From contig CAJMAO010000038.1 of assembly GCA_905211345.1 (NCBI GenBank), forward strand, positions 1 to 13,880: a DNA stretch of 13,880 bases, in the 5' to 3' direction. The notes under the pieces were generated by a model. That model had not been told where the DNA came from. It worked only from the letters and a program-made list of their open reading frames with translations, and did not search any database. Every line of letters starts with the position of its first letter. Within the stretch, counting starts at the first letter, position 1. Both the position numbers and the translations under genes were made by a program. Source of the stretch: an uncultured Prevotella sp. GTDB taxonomy: Bacteria > Bacteroidota > Bacteroidia > Bacteroidales > Bacteroidaceae. Shown piece after piece: positions 8,439 to 13,880 of this stretch.

Positions 8439-10199
8439 ATGAAAAGAACAATGTTTACTTTGACAGCGCTCTTGGCGACAGCCATGGGTTTCGCTCAACC
8501 TTTTGCTCAAGACGGGTTGGCAGGTCTTCAGAAAATTGACGTGACCAAGGCCAAGGTTTATCCGGGCAAGGCTAACTTTACTGTGGCAAAAGCCGCCAAC
8601 AAACCTATGAGGACGGCTGCTTCAGGTAATTATTTTACCACTCCCGCAGGTTCTATGTATATGGGAATGTCGGCTGATGGCAAAGGTTATTCCGTTACTA
8701 TATTATGTACTCCGGGCTTTGTTGACGCTACGTTTGTAAACATGAATCCAGGCGCAGCCGGCACTTGGACATGGGCTGGTGAAAGTGCTGCAGATTATGG
8801 ACTTGTTGACCAATCCAATAACTTTGTTTGGACAGGTATACCCGGTTCAAAAACAGCAACGGGTATTAGCGGTCTTTATCCTGCGCCTGTGTTGACAAAC
8901 GGCAATGATGTTTATTTTATTCCGAATGAGTATGCTTTTGATGATGTTCAGGATTATATCCCTACAGAAATCGGGGCATCCGCTGACAATTCAAGATTGT
9001 ATTCTCCGATAACAGTAATGCCATTGACCTTCCAAGAAACTAATATGGCTGCCAATTTCTTTGGTTATGCTGGTGGCCAGTACGGCTTTGGTTCAGGTCA
9101 GGTAGAAACTCAGGAGGGCGGAGTATATAATGTAAAAGGAGTGCGCCAGCATTTTGACAAGCCGATGTCTCCTCTTTATGTTGATAACATATTCATACAG
9201 GCAATTTCAAACAATGATGACACCCCTCTTAAGGACGGGGCTACATTGACAATGAAGATTACTGCTGACGACGGAAGTGAAATTGCAACGTTGACTGCCG
9301 GAATGGACGACTTTTATGATCTATACGATGGTAAAGCGTTAGGTTCTTCTCAGTTGGGAACTGGCTGGACAAACGCTCACATGTGGACCGTTACATTCCA
9401 AAAGATGTATGATGATCCTATTTTCGGTCCTACTCCAGAGGCTTTCGTTATCGACCAGCCATTCAATATCGAGATAACGGGTCTTGACAATTCAAATGTA
9501 AATCTTGGTTTCTACATGTATAAAGCAAGGGCAGAGGCTCCTATAGAGGCAGCAGCTTTGCTGGTTACCGATGCTACGACCGGTGAGCCTGACGAACTTT
9601 ATTCGGGAGACAACAGCCTTCCTGTAAACTTCAACGCCTTGTTTGATTATGTAAATGTGAATACGGCATTGAAAATTTCAGAAACAGAGGTAGCAGAAGA
9701 CTGCAACGTACTTCGCATATCAGAAGATGGTACTTCAAGCCAACTGGAAAACGGTGCTGACGTGAGTGTATATGTAGAGACTGCTACACCTTGGTTGGAT
9801 GCTGAAACCGGTATGCCAAATTACAAATACGAAGTTGTAAATTCAAGCGACGGTGTAGGCGATTGGATTACCGAATATACAGCGATTACTGATAATTGGG
9901 AGGATTATGGAATTAATTTGATCAATTTCACTGCTACGGAATGTCCTGCCGGTGAAGGCCGTTGGGCTGTAGTCAACATCACAGGCCGCGGATTTACAGC
10001 AGAATCACCTATCATCCTGCTTCAGGGTACTGCAACGCTTGACGACGTAACAACAGGCATCGAGAACGCCGTAGTAGACAACGCCGCCGACAAGGGCTTC
10101 AACCCGAACGCCCCGGTTTACAACCTCAACGGACAGCGCGTATCCAAGTCTGCCAAGGGCATCCTCATCCAAGACGGACGCAAGTTCATCAGGAAGTAA
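8439..10199 (+). CDS. Secreted protein of unknown function with C-terminal sorting-type tail
   Basis: The 586-residue product starts with a signal peptide (MKRTMFTLTALLATAMGFAQ). A GTG at 8433 is in frame, but the ATG at 8439 gives the better start. I do not recognise the body. It is rich in Gly, Asp, Asn and aromatic residues, with segments such as GSMYMGMSADGKGYSV and DGSEIATLTAGMDDFYDLYD that suggest a beta-rich extracellular protein. The last 47 residues (about 540-586) match the tail of the M6 protease at 10719-12425 at 37 of 47 aligned positions, and resemble the C-terminal domains that direct Bacteroidetes secreted proteins to the surface (type IX-like; inference). It begins 21 nt after the DUF4302 stop and ends before a terminator, so it is probably the last operon gene. 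Codon use is AT-rich up to about 10040; the tail is GC-rich like the upstream operon. Confidence 0.85.
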   Translation: MKRTMFTLTALLATAMGFAQPFAQDGLAGLQKIDVTKAKVYPGKANFTVAKAANKPMRTAASGNYFTTPAGSMYMGMSADGKGYSVTILCTPGFVDATFVNMNPGAAGTWTWAGESAADYGLVDQSNNFVWTGIPGSKTATGISGLYPAPVLTNGNDVYFIPNEYAFDDVQDYIPTEIGASADNSRLYSPITVMPLTFQETNMAANFFGYAGGQYGFGSGQVETQEGGVYNVKGVRQHFDKPMSPLYVDNIFIQAISNNDDTPLKDGATLTMKITADDGSEIATLTAGMDDFYDLYDGKALGSSQLGTGWTNAHMWTVTFQKMYDDPIFGPTPEAFVIDQPFNIEITGLDNSNVNLGFYMYKARAEAPIEAAALLVTDATTGEPDELYSGDNSLPVNFNALFDYVNVNTALKISETEVAEDCNVLRISEDGTSSQLENGADVSVYVETATPWLDAETGMPNYKYEVVNSSDGVGDWITEYTAITDNWEDYGINLINFTATECPAGEGRWAVVNITGRGFTAESPIILLQGTATLDDVTTGIENAVVDNAADKGFNPNAPVYNLNGQRVSKSAKGILIQDGRKFIRK

Positions 10200-10248
10200 T
10201 GCCTAACGGACAAGACGACTGATATAGGTAAAGTCTCGGCTGAACTCG

Positions 10249-10269
10249 AAAGTCCGGCCGGGACTTTTT
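10249..10269 (+). terminator. Rho-independent terminator of the operon
   Basis: The stem AAAGTCC (10249-10255) pairs perfectly with GGACTTT (10261-10267) across a 5-nt loop (GGCCG), and the T-run extends to 10269. It lies 50 nt after the stop at 10199, so it would end the susC operon transcript. Confidence 0.75.
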
Positions 10270-10304
10270 CGCTATTTTGCAGCAGTTTTTCCCTTTTCAG
10301 CGTT

Positions 10305-10463
10305 GTGTCGGATTTGCAATCCGACACGATTTAACAGCGGATTTGCAATCCGCACAACCGATGGCGTACGGATTACAAATCCGTAGTTAAGCCCCGCCGG
10401 ATTGCAAATCCGGCGGAACGGGAGGGTTGGGAACGTACTGTGTTGTGCCGTATTACAGATCCG
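10305..10463. repeat. Array of palindromes with core GGATT-NNN-AATCC
   Basis: Four perfect hairpins share the core GGATT-(TGC/TGC/ACA/GCA)-AATCC: 10305-10327 (GTGTCGGATT arms, 10 bp), 10337-10353 (GCGGATT arms, 7 bp), 10367-10385 (TACGGATT arms, 8 bp) and 10394-10416 (CCGCCGGATT arms, 10 bp). A degenerate fifth copy lies at 10449-10463 (CGTATTACAGATCCG). Centres of the first four are 29-31 bp apart, and the fifth is 51 bp further on. The outer arms differ between copies but always pair, so the structure is kept while the sequence changes. They lie between two genes, beyond the terminator. This resembles REP-like intergenic palindromes; no role can be assigned. Confidence 0.8.
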
Positions 10464-10495
10464 CCGGGATGCGGGATACGCAATGGCAACCGCAA

Positions 10496-10606
10496 CCTGT
10501 AGAGACGCGATTCATCGCGTCTGAAACACAAACATGGATGAATCGTGAGACATAGGCAAACCGACGCATACAAACCGTGAGACGCGATGAATCGCGTCTC
10601 TACAGG
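10496..10606. repeat. 111-bp element with 27-bp perfect terminal inverted repeats
   Basis: Positions 10496-10522 and 10580-10606 are perfect reverse complements over 27 bp. Each arm contains its own palindrome (AGACGCGAT-NN-ATCGCGTCT, 10503-10522 and 10580-10599), so each end can fold alone or pair with the other. The 57-bp centre contains CGTGAGAC (10544-10551), which recurs at 10576-10583, and GATGAATCG (10537-10545), which recurs in the right arm (10586-10594). No protein is encoded. The form is that of a small non-autonomous mobile element or a structured RNA or DNA repeat. A diverged relative lies at 143-205. Confidence 0.75.
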
Positions 10607-10718
10607 AGGATGGGGAAAACGTGTCATGAAGAATAAGCAAATGTGGATGAAATGTATTTATGGAATTTGACGAAAACGTTTGTTCATTATTAACAAATAA
10701 ATATAATATTAGGAAAGC

Positions 10719-12425
10719 ATGAAAAGATTATTCGTTACATTACCGTTGGCACTGGCTTTCGCGTCCGTGCTGGCCGTGCCCGCGAAGCGGGGACAGTGGA
10801 AGACGGTGACGCTGGCCGACGGCACTGAGGTGCGCGTTGAGCTGCGCGGCGACGAGTTCTGCCACTTTTGGCAGGCGGAGGACGGCCGTCAATTCGTTGA
10901 GAGCGCGAAGGCGGGCGTTTACGAGCCTGCCGACATTGAGGCAATTACCGCCCGCGCCGCCGCAAGGCGTCAGGCAGTGGCCGAAGGACGGGCGAAGCGT
11001 GCCATGCGCGTACGCAAGGCACCGTCGCAGGCAGGGCGTGCAGCAAGCGCCTACGAGGGCGAGAAGAAGGGGCTGATAGTGCTCGTAGAGTTCGCCGACC
11101 TGAAGTTCGCCGACGACCATACGCCCGAGCTTTACAACCGTATAGCCAACGAGGAGAATTTCACAGACTTAGGTTTCACCGGCTCAATCCGTGACTATTT
11201 CAAGCACCAGAGCTACGGCACGTTCGACCTCACGTTTGATGTCGTAGGACCGGTAGCAATGCCCAACGGATACGCTTACTACGGACAAAACAATTCGTCC
11301 GGTGACGATAACATTAGCATCGTAGGCAAAATGGTGGCCGATGCCTGCACAATGGCCAAGGAGCAGAACCCCGGTTTGGATTTCACGCAATACGACTGGG
11401 ACGGCGACGGCGAGGTTGACCAAGTGTACATACTTTACGCCGGGCACGGTGAGGCTTCATACCAGCAAGACCCGAATACGATATGGCCGCACGAATTTGA
11501 GCTTATATATACGAACAACACTGTACGCATCGACGGCGTGACGGTCAACACCTACGCCTGCGGTGGCGAGCTTAACGGCTATGGCGACCTTGACGGCATA
11601 GGCACGCTGTGCCACGAGTTCTCACACTGCCTCGGACTCATGGACATGTACGACTCCCAATACAGCGGGGGCTACGGAATGTACGCGTGGAGCCTCATGG
11701 ACCAAGGCTCATACAACGACAACGGCATGACCCCGCCGGAATACACGGCTTACGAGCGCATGGCGATAGGCTGGCTTACGCCGACCGAACTGAACGCGGA
11801 GCAAGTAACCGTCAGCAACATGCCCGCGCTGGGCAGTAACAACGGAGAAGGTGAGGCTTACATCATCTACAACGACGGCAACCGCAACGAGTACTACATG
11901 CTGGAAAACCGGCAGACAAGCGGCAAATGGGATGCGTACGTACCAAATTCGGGTATGCTGATAACACACGTGGACTACAACCGGACTGCATGGACATATA
12001 ACGTAGTGAACAGTACTGGCGGACAACAGATGTACGGTATATATCCGGCCCACGAGCGTTGCACTCCGATACAGGCGGATGCAAATTCATGGATGAATAC
12101 GCCCTCGGGCGATGTATGGCCGCGCGGCGGCCTGACAGGGCTTACCAACACGTCGAAGCCCGCCGCCGAAGTGTACAACAAAAACACGGACGGTTCGTAT
12201 TACATGAACAAGTCGGTAACGGCGATAAAGAAAAACTCCGACGGCACGATGTCGTTCAAGTTTACAAACAACAACGGCACGTCGGGCATCGATAACGCCG
12301 TGGTTGGCGATGCCGGCAATGGCTTCGACCCCGACGCTCCCGTGTACAACCTTAACGGACAGCGTGTGTCGAGGTCGGCCAAGGGAATACTGATACAGGA
12401 CGGACGGAAGTTCGTGAGGAAGTAA
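10719..12425 (+). CDS. Secreted M6-family (immune inhibitor A-like) zinc metalloprotease with sorting-type tail
   Basis: This is a secreted zinc endopeptidase of 568 residues. A signal peptide (about 1-19, MKRLFVTLPLALAFASVLA) is followed by a likely pro-region (to about 115) with QWKTVTLADGTEVRVELRGD, a motif common in Bacteroidales M6 proteins. The catalytic domain holds DWDGDGEVD (226-234), a likely calcium-binding loop. The zinc site is HEFSHCLGLMD, with H299, E300 and H303 and probable third ligand D309. SLMD (325-328) follows as expected in M6 enzymes. The tail at 523-568 matches that of the 8439 protein. The start has AGGA 4 nt upstream. It is separated from the operon by a terminator and 519 bp of repeats, so it probably has its own promoter; I found no convincing one. 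The target protein is unknown. Confidence 0.92.
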   Translation: MKRLFVTLPLALAFASVLAVPAKRGQWKTVTLADGTEVRVELRGDEFCHFWQAEDGRQFVESAKAGVYEPADIEAITARAAARRQAVAEGRAKRAMRVRKAPSQAGRAASAYEGEKKGLIVLVEFADLKFADDHTPELYNRIANEENFTDLGFTGSIRDYFKHQSYGTFDLTFDVVGPVAMPNGYAYYGQNNSSGDDNISIVGKMVADACTMAKEQNPGLDFTQYDWDGDGEVDQVYILYAGHGEASYQQDPNTIWPHEFELIYTNNTVRIDGVTVNTYACGGELNGYGDLDGIGTLCHEFSHCLGLMDMYDSQYSGGYGMYAWSLMDQGSYNDNGMTPPEYTAYERMAIGWLTPTELNAEQVTVSNMPALGSNNGEGEAYIIYNDGNRNEYYMLENRQTSGKWDAYVPNSGMLITHVDYNRTAWTYNVVNSTGGQQMYGIYPAHERCTPIQADANSWMNTPSGDVWPRGGLTGLTNTSKPAAEVYNKNTDGSYYMNKSVTAIKKNSDGTMSFKFTNNNGTSGIDNAVVGDAGNGFDPDAPVYNLNGQRVSRSAKGILIQDGRKFVRK

Positions 12426-12483
12426 ACAGTGCCTGACACCGATACCTGACACCCAAGCCATGGCAACCTAAAACCCACCCCAA

Positions 12484-12500
12484 CCCTCCCGAAGGGAGGG
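12484..12500. repeat. GC hairpin CCCTCCC-GAA-GGGAGGG
   Basis: A perfect 7-bp stem with a 3-nt loop, 59 nt after the metalloprotease stop. It lacks a T-run, so it is a weak terminator candidate. Similar pyrimidine/purine hairpins are familiar as intergenic repeats in Bacteroidetes (from memory). Confidence 0.55.
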
Positions 12501-12530
12501 AGCTTGATTAGCTGACAGGGAATATTTAAA

Positions 12531-12578
12531 GGTGAAAAGGTGAAAAGGTGAAAAAGTGAAAAAGTAAAAAAGTAAAAA
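12531..12578. repeat. Six 8-bp tandem units, GGTGAAAA to AGTAAAAA
   Basis: The units are GGTGAAAA three times (12531-12554), AGTGAAAA (12555-12562) and AGTAAAAA twice (12563-12578). The units change stepwise along the array, as expected for a tandem array growing by slippage. It overlaps the left arm of the hairpin at 12564-12609. Confidence 0.75.
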
Positions 12579-12609
12579 GGTTGATATTACTGCCTTTTTA
12601 CTTTTTTAC
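12564..12609. terminator. Long hairpin between convergent genes, probable bidirectional terminator
   Basis: A perfect 17-bp inverted repeat: the left arm is 12564-12580, the loop is 12581-12592 and the right arm is 12593-12609. After one mismatch the pairing continues for about four more A:T pairs. Both arms contain A- and T-runs, so each strand gives a stem followed by U-rich RNA. Its position between the ends of two facing genes fits a two-way terminator. Confidence 0.6.
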
Positions 12610-12685
12610 CTTTTATGAATTTCCTCTATTCCAAGGAGCTTTTATGGCAGTGCATTTGTCTTTTAACTCCTATAAAAGCATTTGT

Positions 12686-12721
12686 CCTTTAACTTCTTTA
12701 ACTCCTTTAACTTCTTTAACT
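12686..12721. repeat. Four 9-bp tandem units (Y)CTTTAACT
   Basis: CCTTTAACT and TCTTTAACT alternate twice, an 18-bp higher-order unit, ending 16 nt from the integrase stop. Read on the integrase strand the units are AGTTAAAGR. The alternation suggests duplication of a two-unit block. Confidence 0.7.
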
Positions 12722-12737
12722 CCTTGAATGATTCATA

Positions 12738-13673
12738 TTATTTTTTCGCTTTCATCACTGTTTTCATCATTTTGTCGATGCATTTACGCTTTTGGTTCAT
12801 GTCGGGGTGTACGTACAGGTTGAGCGTGGTGCTGATGTTGGCGTGGCCGAGAATTGAGCTGACAGTTTTGTAGTCGCAGTTACATTCTATGCAGCGCGTT
12901 GCGAAGGTGTGGCGCAGGCCGTGGAATTTTATCTGCGGCATACCGATGTCTGCCATAAGGCGTTTGTAGTAGCGGCGGTATCCGCGCGGTTCCAGCGGTT
13001 TTTCGCTGTTTGTCAGCACGTAGTCATTGCTGTTTGTCAGCTTCATTACCGGTTTCAGTATTGTGAACAGGTCGTGGTTTAAAGGTATGTCGCGGTTTGA
13101 CTTTACTGTTTTCGGCGTGCTTATTATCACTTTCGTGTGTCGGTTGTCATCGTCGATGGTGTATATCCGCTCGATTGTGCGGCTTACGGTTATCAGCTGC
13201 GAGCTGATGTCTATGTCGCCCCATTTCAGCGCGCATATTTCCCCTATGCGCATACCAGTTGACAGGCAGATGTAAAGTCCTAGGTTGCGGAACGAGAAGT
13301 GGCGGCTGAGGAATGTCATCATGACTTTCTGTTCTGTCGGCGTGAGCACGTTGTTGCTGTTGCGCGCCTCGTCTTTCGGCAGCCTTATGTTCCATTCGCG
13401 CCAGTCTGTCCATCCCTTGCGGTAGCCGAACATCAGTATCATCTTCAGCACTAATAGTATGTCTTTCACTGTGCTCGTGGTCAGTCCCTGCTCCATTAGG
13501 CTCGTGGCGAACGCCTGTATCGATGTGTCGTCGATGTCGATGCTGTCGCCCAATGCCGGCAGTATATGTTTTTCGGCGTTGATGGTGTAGGTGGCGAGGC
13601 TTGATTCTTTCACGCATTGTTTCTTCATTGCTTTCCATTCGATGTAAATCGCGTTGACAGTCTTCTTTTCCAT
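12738..13673 (-). CDS. Tyrosine-type site-specific recombinase (phage integrase family)
   Basis: A 311-residue DNA strand-exchange enzyme. The N-terminal part (about 1-105) is a SAM-like core-binding domain with SSLATYTINAEKHILPALGD. The catalytic domain has R142 (STGMRIGE), K188 (STPKTVKSNRDIP; K191 is an alternative), H251 and R254 (FHGLRHTFATR), H277 (ILGHANIS) and nucleophile Y287 (LNLYVHP). All expected residues are present, so the enzyme looks intact. I chose Met at 13673 (MEKKTVNAIYIEW) over an in-frame Met 48 nt upstream because domain homology begins there. It could be the integrase of an element mostly outside the window, or a DNA invertase-type recombinase; Bacteroidales use both. 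No relaxase, excisionase or phage gene is seen beside it, and it faces the metalloprotease gene. Confidence 0.93.
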   Translation of the reverse strand: MEKKTVNAIYIEWKAMKKQCVKESSLATYTINAEKHILPALGDSIDIDDTSIQAFATSLMEQGLTTSTVKDILLVLKMILMFGYRKGWTDWREWNIRLPKDEARNSNNVLTPTEQKVMMTFLSRHFSFRNLGLYICLSTGMRIGEICALKWGDIDISSQLITVSRTIERIYTIDDDNRHTKVIISTPKTVKSNRDIPLNHDLFTILKPVMKLTNSNDYVLTNSEKPLEPRGYRRYYKRLMADIGMPQIKFHGLRHTFATRCIECNCDYKTVSSILGHANISTTLNLYVHPDMNQKRKCIDKMMKTVMKAKK

Positions 13674-13880
13674 ATTGTAAATTTTTTGGTTAATGAGGCC
13701 GTAAAATAATGTCATGCGCAACTAAAATGCCGGGCGTGCGGCGGAATTTTTACGTTTTTTTTGGATTCATCCGCAGTTTTGGTGTATAGGCATTCGTGGT
13801 AATAGGGCCTCAAAGAGGTCCAACAATGCTTAACCGCATGTGGAGCAAAGCGGAACTTGCGGTAGGTATGCAGCCAATAA
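13674..13880. other. Integrase upstream region with inverted-repeat-rich segment at window edge
   Basis: I see no credible gene. A run of eight T (near 13755) lies about 80 nt from the integrase start. From about 13790 two stem-forming pairs appear: GGGCCTC-AAA-GAGGTCC (13805-13821, one G:U pair) and ACCGCATGT/ACTTGCGGT (13833-13841 and 13855-13863, 8 of 9 pairing). The look is that of a Bacteroidetes intergenic repeat cut by the window end. It may also hold the integrase promoter, but no clear TAnnTTTG box is found. Confidence 0.45.

Larger units (their letters stand above)
12426..12737. other. Repeat-rich intergenic region between convergent genes
   Basis: There is no gene here. In order it holds two CCTGACACC copies (12432-12440 and 12445-12453), a GC hairpin (12484-12500), six 8-bp tandem units (12531-12578) overlapping a long hairpin (12564-12609), a 19-bp imperfect repeat beginning GCATTTGTC (12652-12670 and 12678-12696), and four 9-bp units alternating CCTTTAACT and TCTTTAACT (12686-12721). 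The metalloprotease and integrase genes face each other across it. Confidence 0.7.

Noticed and set aside
10305..10463. CRISPR array
   Set aside because: The units are perfect palindromes with differing arms and spacers of only about 9-13 bp, and no cas gene is present.
10666..10711. Promoter for the M6 protease (TTTG at 10679-10682 with TAATATTA at 10704-10711)
   Set aside because: Spacing is right (21 nt), but the -7 box lacks the TTTG part and the start of transcription would fall on the start codon.
12682..12873. Small plus-strand Phe/Asn-rich open frame overlapping the integrase gene end
   Set aside because: Its first part is just the 9-bp tandem repeat read as codons, and the rest is antisense to the conserved integrase catalytic domain.
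13800..13880. Small structured RNA such as SRP RNA (AGGTATGCAGCC resembles GGAAGCAGCC)
   Set aside because: The match is limited to a few bases, and the stems do not fit the SRP domain IV loop.

Overview
The window looks like chromosomal DNA from a Bacteroidales bacterium, probably Prevotellaceae or a close relative. The evidence is an adjacent SusC/SusD pair, a Bacteroidetes-type promoter -7 box (TAnnTTTG) before susC, lipoproteins with acidic residues after the lipobox cysteine, and two secreted proteins ending in a YNLNGQRV...KGILIQDGRKF tail of the kind seen in Prevotella/Bacteroides secreted proteins. The genus assignment is inference.

Layout. 1-688: AT-rich, non-coding, with palindromic elements, a direct repeat and a likely promoter. 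689-8417: a tight plus-strand operon with 15-29 nt gaps. It encodes a SusC-like TonB-dependent transporter, a SusD-like lipoprotein, an HExxH zinc-metallohydrolase lipoprotein and a DUF4302-type lipoprotein whose frame is broken immediately after the lipobox cysteine. 8439-10199: a secreted protein of unknown function with the C-terminal tail, probably the last gene of the operon, followed by a terminator. 10300-10610: repeat-rich intergenic DNA with an array of palindromes sharing one core and a 111-bp element with 27-bp perfect terminal inverted repeats. 10719-12425: a secreted M6-family metalloprotease with the same C-terminal tail. 12426-12737: repeats and a long hairpin between convergent genes. 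12738-13673: a tyrosine recombinase on the minus strand. 13674-13880: an inverted-repeat-rich intergenic segment cut by the window edge.

How the genes may work together. SusC and SusD would form an outer-membrane import complex. The two metallopeptidase-like proteins and the absence of any recognisable glycoside hydrolase, polysaccharide lyase or sulfatase suggest peptides or glycopeptides rather than a simple glycan as substrate. This is a variant of a polysaccharide-utilisation locus, comparable in logic to the RagAB oligopeptide importer of Porphyromonas. The M6 protease and the unknown protein would be exported and could be anchored or released through a type IX-like C-terminal signal.

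The most notable observations are: (i) the frameshift in the DUF4302 gene, consistent with a CG dinucleotide gain; (ii) an abrupt AT-rich composition block from about 7970 to 10040 whose edges fall inside two genes, suggesting mosaic recombination; (iii) the palindrome array with compensatory arm changes; and (iv) two copies of a paired-palindrome element, near 143-205 and at 10496-10606.
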